A DNA stretch of 17,733 nt from CAYQAJ01 sp964415245 (lineage in GTDB: Bacteria > Planctomycetota > Planctomycetia > Pirellulales > Pirellulaceae), in contig CAYQAJ010000090.1 of NCBI GenBank assembly GCA_964415245.1, positions 1 to 17,733 of the forward strand. The letters are read 5' to 3'. This document shows positions 6,401 to 13,338 of this stretch, one piece after another. Each line of letters begins with the position of its first letter. Positions within the stretch are counted from its first letter, which is position 1. Made by a program: the position numbers and the translations under genes. The notes under the pieces are model-generated. The model did no database searches and had not been told where the DNA came from. It saw only the letters and a program-made list of their open reading frames with translations.

Positions 6401-9171
6401 CCGTTTCGCCGGACGGAAAGCGACTGCTGACCGGCGGATACGACGGACTCGTGCGGCTGTGGGACATCGAAACCGGAGAGCCGATTCACGATTTCTCCGA
6501 AGACTACTGCGCGGCGGTCGCGATGAGCAAGAATGGTCGGCTCGCCGCAAACGGCAGAGGAGGTCGCATCCACATCTGGGACGTCGATACGGGAGAGTCG
6601 CTGCGCCTGATCCAGCGTAACGGCGGTGCCGTCGAGGCTTTGGCCTTCTCGCCGCGAGAAGAGTACGTCATTTCGGGCGATGGTCACGGCGTGATTCAGG
6701 TTTGGGACGTGAAAACAGGCGATGAGGTGTATCGCTTTGACGTGCATCGCGACCATGTCACCAGCCTCGTCGTTTCGCCGGACGGCCGCTACCTGTTTTC
6801 CGGCAGCATTGACCAGACGCTGCGCGTTTTCGACCTGTCCCGCGGGCTGGAGGTACAAACGATCGAAAGCCCGACGCTCTGCGTGTCGTTTCTAGGCCTC
6901 TCGCCCGATGGCCGCACGTTGGCCACTGCGGGCGGCCTGCAAATGATGCTGGAGGACGGCGTGTGGACGCCGCGCAAGGACGGCGACTTCGACGTCCACC
7001 TCTGGCGTTGGGATGAAACCGCACCGCCACCTGCCGACGCGTCGTCCGACGGGGGTACTGGCCCCCCTGACGGTAACCAGACTTCGTTGCCCATCGTTGT
7101 TTCCCAAGAAAAGTTGCGGCTCCGCGGCCACCGAACGTTGGCGCTCTGCGCCGTATTTTCGCCCGACGGTCAAACGATTCTTTCGTGCGGAGGCAATGAT
7201 CCGCTGGAACCGGAAATGATCTTGTGGAGCGCCTCGACCGGCGAAACCACCCGTCGTTTCGTGGGGCACGAAAAAACGATTCGCAGCGTCGCCGTCTCGC
7301 CCGACGGCCGATTCGCGCTATCCGGCAGCAACGACAATTCCGTTCGACTTTGGAATATCGAGACCGGCGAAGAGCTGCGCCGCTTCGACACCGATAACGC
7401 CGCGGTCTACAGCGTGGCGTTCTCCGCGGACGGAAAGCACGCCGTCTACGGCACGGGAACGCCCAGTGCCGCGGTGATACGGATGCTGGACCTGGAGACC
7501 GGCGAGCAACTGGGGCTCTTCGAGGGTCACAAAATGGCGGTGGTCAGCGTGCAATTCTCCGCCGACGAAAGCCGCGTTCTTTCCGGTGGCGGGGACGGCA
7601 CGGTACGACTTTGGAACGTGGAAAGCGGCGAGGAGATTCGCCGTTTTGAGGGGCCGGTCACGGACGTTCACGATGCGGTCCTTTCGCCCGATGAGCGATT
7701 TGTATTTGCCAGCACACTGGCCAATGCGGAGGTCGTTACTCAGGAGGCACCGGACGACGCGGACAACTGCCTGGTTTGGATGTGGGAAACGGAAACGGGT
7801 CGTCTCATTCGCACGTTCCAGGGACACCGAGGCTCCGCGAACAGCGTCGCCGTTTCGCCCGATGGCCGCTTCCTGGCCTCCGCCAGCGGTGGTCGGCATC
7901 CGGGCGACGGCCGAGCGCTGATTCCGTCGCACGATAACACCGTTCGCATGTGGGATGTGAACACCGGACAGGAGCTCGTTCGGTTCGAGGGACACGCGGC
8001 GCACATTGAAAGCGTGGCTTTTTCGCCGGACGGCCGGTCGATCGTCTCGTGCGGCTACGACAGCTCGGTTCGAGTTTGGGAAGTGCCCAAGCGCGTGTGG
8101 CAGAACGATGGCGAGCGAATCAATGACACCACCGATTTCCGCCGATTCGAGGGGAGCCACCTGGCGCCGGTCACATCCGTCGCCGTCTCGGGCGATGGCC
8201 GGTATCTGCTATCCAGCAGTTATGACAAGACGGTGCGACTGTGGGACGTGGCCAGCGGCAAGGAGCTTCGCGCCTTCCTGGGCAACACCACCTCGCTGGC
8301 CAGTGTCGCCTTTTCGCCGGACGCAGCGCTTGTCCTTGCCGGCGGCGGCAAAGGCACGCTCCACCTCTGGAGCAGGGAATCGGGCGAACTCGCGCAAGAA
8401 CTTACAGGTCACAGCGGGATCGTCCGAGCGCTGGCCTTTTCGCCCGATGGCAATTGGTTCGTGAGCGGAAGCGCCGACTACGGACCCGGCTACGGCACCG
8501 ATCAGCGCGACAACACGCTGCGGCTGTGGAACGCCGAGACCGGGAGCGAGGTTCGTCGCTTCGAGGGTATCACGCAGGCGGTCAATGGAGCAGTGTTCTC
8601 GTCCGACGGCCGATACCTGTTGGCGGGCGGCGAATGGAAGACTGTCGGTTTGTGGGATGTCGAAACCGGCAAACAGGTGCGCCAATTCGATACGCCCGAC
8701 AGCCACCCCGTCAGCTTCGCCCTCTCGCCCGACGGACGAATCGCCGCCACGGGACACGTCGGCGACACTCCCGAAGGCGAGGAGAAGTACGCCGATCCCG
8801 AGCACTGCGTCATCTATTTGTGGGACGTAGAGAGCGGGCAAGTGCTTCGCAAGTTGCGCGGCCACTCGGGACCGGTGAACGCCGTCGCTTTTTCGCCGGA
8901 TGGGATCTACGTCCTTTCCGGCAGCGGCGGACACCATCACGGCGACACGTACTCCGCGGCCGACGACAACACGCTGCGGCTGTGGGACGTTGCGTCGGGC
9001 ACCGAGCTGTGGATGGCCAACGTGGGCACCTGCGTCAACGCTGTGGCATTCCTGCCCGATGGCGTTTCGGTCGTTTCCGGCGGAGGAGATTTGGCGGTGG
9101 GTGCGGGCGATGGAAAACCCGATCTGCGCGTCTGGCGGCTGCCGGAAGGCACCGGGCAATCCGAGCCGTAA
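3478..9171 (+). CDS. transmembrane Ser/Thr protein kinase with 28 WD40 blades
   Basis: This is a 1897-aa kinase. Residues 1-55 form an N-terminal helical module common in planctomycete kinases (ERAAYLDEACAGDSEMRQRV). The Hanks-type kinase domain spans about 98-365, with glycine loop GSGGMG, catalytic Lys129, HRDIKPAN (Asp223), DFG (242-244) and the SPEQ activation-loop end, so it should be active. One membrane helix lies at about 410-436, followed by a PEGA-like domain (about 440-530). From about 538 to the end there are 28 WD repeats, best split into four seven-bladed propellers. Topology puts the kinase in the cytoplasm and the propellers outside. The ATG at 3478 has GGAG 8 nt upstream; the longer open frame back to 3262 is low-complexity and rejected. 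The substrates and the sensed signal are unknown. Confidence 0.93.
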   Translation: MVNEVQLESIFAAVMDMPRTERAAYLDEACAGDSEMRQRVERLLRSFNDAGSFLEKPPTGLAATIATGQFDTVDEQEREFSLDFLAPCDKPGCIGKLGPYEVVETVGSGGMGIVLRAYDPKLNRVVAIKVLSPDLAGNPMAVKRFLREARAAAAVSHDHVVRIYAIEENNRPPFLVMEYVDGLSLQEKIDHTGGLGVKEILRIGLQTARGLAAAHAQGLVHRDIKPANILLENGVERVKLTDFGLARAVDDVSVTQTGQIAGTPQFMSPEQAQGQPLDARSDLFSLGSVLYTMCTGRPPFRAETAVAMLRRVCDDHPRPIREVNAEIPDWLEGIVYKLLAKNPDERFQTADEVADLLNQHLAHLQHPTSAPRPQPIALPPGANWLADPGRLGKPVGYLAKPQASASRRRWIPAVAIAGGMAAFLFLAVAAAAVFYVRMNHGTVRVEVLDPDAQVMLRCDRDDIIEIKDYDVTLRVPPGQSTLHIKHGDLEFETDAFSVKRGEKVVVRVSRVDGNLEARVGDRVIGRRQLPRDADTDAAKITEVRRFEGHQERVYCVGSSADGRYVYSASRDQTVRLWDASTGELARQFQAGIPLRSADMSRDGRILAAGGHGRTVTVWNVETGDVIRELHDNEGPVFAVALSADATRLIAATQGKSVKLWDLVSGAEVWEQADVEPMSFAASFSPDGTRIMVCARHEVAILDREFGEVVSRLPSGGRGFQGGFRSAAYSPDGNWVALGCWGDGTGAGPSKVGLWDGNAEHPMRVLGKHDDDAVTGLSFSADGRYLLTGGLDRTLRLWDVESGKQAALVRTETQCTQFVSFLPDGIHAVTAGGERWEFERQNWVGDGDYALRLWQLPESVWPNEKPSADSSQIGTLTEVGRLEGQTDNINAVVYSPDGKYLFSGGGEKLLVQWDVANGTVVRKIPVGDFLMDLAVLPDNRHVITSQFGGSVKLWSLDNGRTVRQFFGHSKLVESIAVSPDGKRLLTGGYDGLVRLWDIETGEPIHDFSEDYCAAVAMSKNGRLAANGRGGRIHIWDVDTGESLRLIQRNGGAVEALAFSPREEYVISGDGHGVIQVWDVKTGDEVYRFDVHRDHVTSLVVSPDGRYLFSGSIDQTLRVFDLSRGLEVQTIESPTLCVSFLGLSPDGRTLATAGGLQMMLEDGVWTPRKDGDFDVHLWRWDETAPPPADASSDGGTGPPDGNQTSLPIVVSQEKLRLRGHRTLALCAVFSPDGQTILSCGGNDPLEPEMILWSASTGETTRRFVGHEKTIRSVAVSPDGRFALSGSNDNSVRLWNIETGEELRRFDTDNAAVYSVAFSADGKHAVYGTGTPSAAVIRMLDLETGEQLGLFEGHKMAVVSVQFSADESRVLSGGGDGTVRLWNVESGEEIRRFEGPVTDVHDAVLSPDERFVFASTLANAEVVTQEAPDDADNCLVWMWETETGRLIRTFQGHRGSANSVAVSPDGRFLASASGGRHPGDGRALIPSHDNTVRMWDVNTGQELVRFEGHAAHIESVAFSPDGRSIVSCGYDSSVRVWEVPKRVWQNDGERINDTTDFRRFEGSHLAPVTSVAVSGDGRYLLSSSYDKTVRLWDVASGKELRAFLGNTTSLASVAFSPDAALVLAGGGKGTLHLWSRESGELAQELTGHSGIVRALAFSPDGNWFVSGSADYGPGYGTDQRDNTLRLWNAETGSEVRRFEGITQAVNGAVFSSDGRYLLAGGEWKTVGLWDVETGKQVRQFDTPDSHPVSFALSPDGRIAATGHVGDTPEGEEKYADPEHCVIYLWDVESGQVLRKLRGHSGPVNAVAFSPDGIYVLSGSGGHHHGDTYSAADDNTLRLWDVASGTELWMANVGTCVNAVAFLPDGVSVVSGGGDLAVGAGDGKPDLRVWRLPEGTGQSEP

Positions 9172-9254
9172 TCTTCGGGCCAATCGCTGCGTTATCGCCT
9201 ATGAAAGTCGCAAAGGTGCCGCCCCGAGGCGACCATGACGCTGGCCGCGCGCTC

Positions 9255-9295
9255 ATAACGATGGCGCCGCGCACCCCCTTGCGCGCGAACGTTAT
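9255..9295. terminator. imperfect hairpin between convergent genes
   Basis: ATAACG (9255-9260) pairs with CGTTAT (9290-9295), and inside it CGCGCA (9268-9273) pairs with TGCGCG (9280-9285) around a six-base loop. The position between the kinase stop and the stop of the convergent gene (which it overlaps by one base) fits a bidirectional terminator. The helix is interrupted by an asymmetric internal loop and there is no clear T-run, so the call is tentative. Confidence 0.4.
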
Positions 9296-11496
9296 CAATT
9301 CCCTGGATCACCTTCCACACCTTCGTCCGACGAGCACGATTCCGCAAACAGGCCATACCGGACGGCGCATTCGAGATCGATGGGATGGCCGGCCATCAAG
9401 TGCTCCACATCCGACTCGGCAAGTAAGTTTAAGTGAGCATTGCCCCACCGCAGGCGTTCGTCGCCGCCAGCGATCATTGCCAATTGAATTACCCGGTTGT
9501 CCTTGATGTCGGCGTAACCTTGCCACTTGAGCGTCACGCGGTGGTCCCACAATCTCCCGTCGCTGCGTAGATTCTGTCCAATGTCTTGGCCGCCTTCGAC
9601 ATCGGACTGGCCTTCGATGCGAACCCTAATGATCTCGGGGTCTCCCGTATCGATGGTCTGGCCCGTGAAGACCCACCGACCACGGTCGTTGTGGCTGCCG
9701 GGAATCGTTCCCATCGGGTTTACGTCCAGTTGTCCCAAGTACGCGTGCGAGATCAGTTGTCGCGCGAACTGGCCGGGAATTCGGAATCGCTTGCCTTCGG
9801 CGCGGCGGACGGCAGCCGCCAGTTGCTCTTGGTGGGCGATGGCGACTTCCAGACGAGCTTCCATGTAGTGCTCCTGGCGAATCGTGTCGGCGATCGGCTT
9901 GCCGTCGCCGTCCAGAGGCCGGCCGACGATCCGCCCCACGAGCGTTCCCTTCTCCAACAGCGGCGCGGCCGGGCAACGATCGCGCGCGGCGTGTTGCTCG
10001 GGAATCTCGCCGCGTTTCCCGTTGTCCTCTACGTCTGCAAATTTGCGGCTGGGGAACTTCATGAATCGTTCCGCGACGACGGGCTTTTCCGCATCGGGCG
10101 ATTGCGCGTACCGCGACGCAACGTGGTCGAGGAACTTGAGAATGCTCGCGTCATCATCAAACGAAAGCGCCCAGGCGAGCACTTTGCCGTCGGAGTTGAC
10201 GGTACAAATTCCTTGCGGCGCCGGTTTCGAACGGCCGATCTCCGCGTAAAGCTCTCCCTCCGGGCCACGCGGCGGATTGTTGACCAGCGCCGCTTTCAGC
10301 GCGACCGGAACAAACTCTTCGCTGACACGACGAACGACTTCAGGATTCGCAAAGACCACCTCACGGGCGGCGCCGGCGAACACTCAGCAGCGCTCGTCGT
10401 CGATCGGACGGTCAATGAACACCCACAGGATGATCGGCTTCTTTTGTTCTCGCGACGCCTTGAGACCGTCCAGCAGACACGTCTTCCAGGCGATCTTGCG
10501 CCAGGCAATGTCTTCCCTATTCAGGGCGTTCACCTCGGCTCTCACTGCCTCGGGCGACAGGCGCGTGTTTTCGTCGAATGTCGCTCCGTCGCCGGGCGCT
10601 TCGTCCGCCGCATCGTCGCCTGGCGCATCATCGGCTGCCGCGTCATCGGTAAGTTCCAGCACCTCCTTAAGCAGTTTATTGGCGTCGTCGATCTTGCCTT
10701 GTTGCACCAGCGGCCCGAGCTTACTCATGCGCTTTTGGATCTCGCTCACATCCTGGCCGTTTTGTCGCATTCTTTCTGCACGCTGCTGGATCACTTGGAT
10801 CTTTTCGGCCAATTCCCGCGGCGGCCCCGCCGGTTTCTCACCCCTTGGCGAACGTTCGGCTCCCTCCAGGCCCAGCATCTTGATCGCGCGATCGAGCACC
10901 GCTTCCGCTTCCCGTACCTGGCCGTTCTGCATCAGCTCGGGAAACTTCTGCATCAATCCCACGACATCGAAGGGAGACTGCCCGGCTTGCGCACGTGACT
11001 GTACTTCCTTTTCAATCCGCGCGATCTTCGCTTGCAGGCGTTGCTCCAGCCCTTCGGCGGGCTTGGGATTCTGTGCAATCCTTGCCGCCGCCCGCCTCTG
11101 TTCGGCCGTCAATTCGTTCCGCAACTCGATAAGGATCCGCAAATGCAACTGCTTCATGTCCTTTTCAATCGCCAGGACCTGATCGAGTTGTTTCAGTGCG
11201 GCATCCTCGTCGACCTTCTCAGCCGACAACAACTCCGCCAGCCGGCCCATCGCCGCACCGAGTCGCGCCTGGTGCTCCTGAACCTTGGGGCCCACCACTT
11301 CTACGCGAGCACGAATCTGGTCAACCTGCTTGTCGGTCAAGCCGATGGCCTCGCGCTGCTGCAGGAGCACTTCCGGTGGAATCAACAGCGTGTGCAGCGG
11401 CCCGTCCGCAGGACCTTGCGCAGGACCTTGCGCCCACGCCACGCTGAAACACGCGGCCAACAAGGCAACCCCCAACCAAGGCAGTTTCGGAATCAT
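9295..11496 (-). CDS. LTxxQ/thioredoxin-like periplasmic selenoprotein (in-frame TGA read as Sec)
   Basis: Two contiguous minus-strand frames (11496-10384 and 10383-9295) are in the same phase, split only by a TGA at 10386-10384. Read through, they give 733 aa with Sec at 371. A signal peptide (MIPKLPWLGVALLAACFSVA) leads. Residues 45-135 are helical with LTxxQ-like motifs (GLTDKQ, LTAEQ) as in Spy/CpxP/CnrX proteins; more coiled coil runs to about 290. A thioredoxin-like domain at about 325-465 has the strand KKPIILWVFID, then DERC-U-VFAG, and a cis-Pro-like KPAPQGI. The C-terminal 230 residues are not recognised. The TGA sits in the presumed redox site, beside Cys370. The downstream half has no Shine-Dalgarno sequence and its only adjacent start, GTG 10383, follows the TGA. 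Alternatives are a nonsense mutation or sequence error. The start lies 3 nt after the preceding gene, whose last codons supply GGAG. Confidence 0.7.
10346..10386 (-). promoter_or_regulatory. candidate bacterial SECIS element
   Basis: Counting the U of UGA (10386) as 1, GCCGCC (16-21) pairs with GGUGGU (27-32) with two G-U pairs, closing a five-base loop CGUGA. G23 and U24 fall in the loop, the same positions that SelB contacts in the E. coli fdhF SECIS. A bulged C15 and pairs G14-C33 and G13-U34 can extend the helix, and UUCGC (7-11) can pair with GCGAA (37-41). The fdhF-like U17 bulge is absent. The pairing was worked out by hand. Confidence 0.55.
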
Positions 11497-11499
11497 GGC

Positions 11500-11943
11500 T
11501 TACTCCTGAAGCTGAGAATCGTTGAGATGCAAGGTAAGGAGGCACTCGGTGCGGCTGGACCACACAGGAATCCCCGCGTCGGTTGATGTCGCCACGGCGT
11601 GGAAATGTTCCACAACGGCTTGATGCATTTCATCGAAGTCGATCTCTTCGATGCGCACGTTCTGCGGTTCCTTGTCCGGCTTCGGCAGAGCGACTTCCTC
11701 GGCGATGCGCTGTTTCCGCTCGACAACAGAATCGCGTTGCCATCGAACAACAAAGATCGCGACCAGCAATGCCGCCACACAGCAGAATGCAATCGCCCAC
11801 GTGACCCGTCGGGCTGGTCGTCGCTGGGACGTTGGCAGCGGTCGGTCCAGCACGTCGTCAAAACGTGGCACACCTTGCTCGTCCGCACGCTTGACGCGCT
11901 GCATCAGTTCTCGAATTCGCGAGTCATTGGCAGATTGATTCAT
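11500..11943 (-). CDS. single-pass membrane protein, putative anti-sigma factor
   Basis: This 147-aa protein has a hydrophilic N-terminus of about 46 residues (RIRELMQRVKRADEQGVPRF), one membrane helix at 47-67 (VTWAIAFCCVAALLVAIFVV) and an extracytoplasmic C-terminal part of about 80 residues. This N-in layout, together with its 20-bp overlap with the upstream ECF sigma gene, is typical of anti-sigma factors, although no zinc-binding ZAS motif is present. Two adjacent cysteines lie inside the membrane helix. Its stop is 3 nt before the start of the LTxxQ/thioredoxin-like gene, so the three genes are probably translated in a coupled manner. The function is inferred from context and topology, not from recognised homology. 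Confidence 0.65.
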   Translation of the reverse strand: MNQSANDSRIRELMQRVKRADEQGVPRFDDVLDRPLPTSQRRPARRVTWAIAFCCVAALLVAIFVVRWQRDSVVERKQRIAEEVALPKPDKEPQNVRIEEIDFDEMHQAVVEHFHAVATSTDAGIPVWSSRTECLLTLHLNDSQLQE

Positions 11944-12457
11944 CGCTTCGATTCCACATTGGTTGCAATCGCTTGCGAAGCGTTTCCTTGGCCCGCGCGT
12001 AGTGCTGCCGGGCCGTGCCGACCGTCACGCCCATGGCGCTGGCTGCCTGTGCGATTGTCAGATCCTCGTAAAGCACAAGATGAGCAATTTGCCGCTGCCG
12101 CTCCGGCAACTGGTTGAGCGCGGCACGAACCAGGGATAACTGATCGTCTGCTCCGGCGCTCGAATCGTCGCCATGCGCCGCGCCGGCAGCACGCCTCAGC
12201 GACTCGAACTCCAACCGCAAGACGCGCGACCACCACCGCTTTCGCCGCCGATCCCGTGCCGCATTGCGAATGACCGCAAACAGCCACGTCCGAAACGACG
12301 ATCGTCCCTCATGAGGGGCGCGCCCGTCGAGCACCTTGACGTAAACGGACTGCAGCACTTCCTCGGCCAGGTCGCGGTCGCGACAGCAAACAACCGCCCA
12401 CGCAAAACTCGCCGCGTGCAATGCCGTCAGCGAGATGCGAAGCTCAGTCTCGTCCAT
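11924..12457 (-). CDS. ECF RNA polymerase sigma factor
   Basis: This is a 177-aa sigma-70 family protein of the extracytoplasmic-function type. Region 2 covers about residues 8-70 (DLAEEVLQSVYVKVLDGR, then RSSFRTWLFAVIRNAARDRR), the core-binding and -10-reading part. Region 4 covers about 110-165 (ALNQLPERQRQIAHLVLYED, then LTIAQAASAMGVTVGTARQH), the helix-turn-helix that reads the -35 box. There is no extra C-terminal domain. The ATG at 12457 is preferred because the family usually starts just before region 2; a GTG at 12496 would add 13 residues, and neither start has a good Shine-Dalgarno sequence. It overlaps the following membrane protein gene by 20 bp, a sigma/anti-sigma arrangement. 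It likely controls its own operon. Confidence 0.9.
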   Translation of the reverse strand: MDETELRISLTALHAASFAWAVVCCRDRDLAEEVLQSVYVKVLDGRAPHEGRSSFRTWLFAVIRNAARDRRRKRWWSRVLRLEFESLRRAAGAAHGDDSSAGADDQLSLVRAALNQLPERQRQIAHLVLYEDLTIAQAASAMGVTVGTARQHYARAKETLRKRLQPMWNRSDESICQ

Positions 12458-12510
12458 CACGGTATTAGACGCAGCCGGCACGACGACGTATGACACGATT
12501 CCGAAGAGAA

Positions 12511-12534
12511 TGTCAGAATGTAGCGGGACCCGCT
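12511..12534. promoter_or_regulatory. palindrome and short direct repeat upstream of the sigma gene
   Basis: AGCGGGACCCGCT (12522-12534) is a palindrome around one central base. Next to it, the minus strand reads CATTCTGACATT, a near-direct repeat with 8-nt spacing, 30-60 bp upstream of the possible sigma-factor starts. This is where an operator or a self-recognised ECF promoter would be expected, but I cannot assign -35 and -10 boxes. The remaining sequence to 12667 shows nothing I can name. Confidence 0.3.
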
Positions 12535-12667
12535 TCGCGGATCATCGAAACCGCGGTTTTCGGCACCATTCAGCCCCAGCGCCAGCGCGAGTTCGCCCAG
12601 GCAGAATCCGTCATCTCGATGGCGAAATCTCTTTTCCATGCCGGCGGCTGGCCGAAACGAGCCCGGC

Positions 12668-13105
12668 CTAGAACGAAACTTTGTTCGAGATCGTCTTGAA
12701 TTGCCCGGAGGTGCCTATCATCACGTCGAGCCGGGCCTCGAAGTCTTTGCTCGGTTCGTCCATCGCGTCGCGGAAGGACAGCGTGCCCGAAATCGTGCCC
12801 CGGAGCTGCGTCTCGTTCATATAGGTGTCGACCGAGTATTCACTGCCGCTGGGGGCGACCATCACCAGTCGGTACAGCCATCCCCGCTTGGGCTGCCCGC
12901 GCGTGAATCGGTAATCGATCAGGAATTGGTCTTCCCCGTTCACGCGCTCGACGCGGGGATCGGACAGCTCGACCACCGCTTCTTCAGGCGGCACCTTCGC
13001 TCGCGAGCTACATCCGGCACTGGCTGCCAGCGTGACGAGCATGATCGGCCACGCTGCTAGGAACGCATAACGCGCGGCACATGACCGACCGAGGTCAGAT
13101 TTCAT
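12668..13105 (-). CDS. small lipoprotein of unknown function
   Basis: This 145-aa protein has a lipoprotein signal: a charged N-terminus, the hydrophobic run AFLAAWPIMLVTLAA and the lipobox SAGC, so Cys32 should be lipidated. The mature part is beta-rich and soluble (VVELSDPRVERVNGEDQFLI, then YRLVMVAPSGSEYSVDTYMN), and could be a single immunoglobulin-like or similar sandwich domain. GGAAGAGG about 3-10 nt before the ATG at 13105 is a good ribosome-binding site. Its stop lies about 210 bp before the ECF sigma start on the same strand, so it may or may not be cotranscribed. I do not recognise the family. Confidence 0.75.
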   Translation of the reverse strand: MKSDLGRSCAARYAFLAAWPIMLVTLAASAGCSSRAKVPPEEAVVELSDPRVERVNGEDQFLIDYRFTRGQPKRGWLYRLVMVAPSGSEYSVDTYMNETQLRGTISGTLSFRDAMDEPSKDFEARLDVMIGTSGQFKTISNKVSF

Positions 13106-13338
13106 TGCCTCTTCCTTTCTCCGGCTGACAGGTCGCCACGCACGCAGGAATCATGGAGACGGATGGGCGAATCTTCGTCGTCAGTTTACCGAAAAACCTT
13201 TTCCAAGCAAATCGCTGAGATAGGACGCTCGTCCGCCTGCTGTCGGCGTATTGAGAATCCCAATTGTGGAGATCGCGCTTTCGAGTGGAATCGAATTACG
13301 ACGGTTGATGGATGAGATTGTCGGCGACGCGCGCTTTG

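Noticed and set aside
10381..10386. The TGA as a real gene boundary, with a separate gene starting at GTG 10383
   Set aside because: The two frames are in phase and abut directly, the thioredoxin-like fold spans the junction, and no ribosome-binding site precedes the GTG. A separate gene would start in the middle of a domain. It remains the fallback if Sec is disproved.
9586..10998. Long + strand open frame of 470 codons
   Set aside because: It is antisense to the LTxxQ/thioredoxin-like gene; it is rich in Arg, Val and His, as expected of a GC-rich antisense shadow, and has no recognisable domain.
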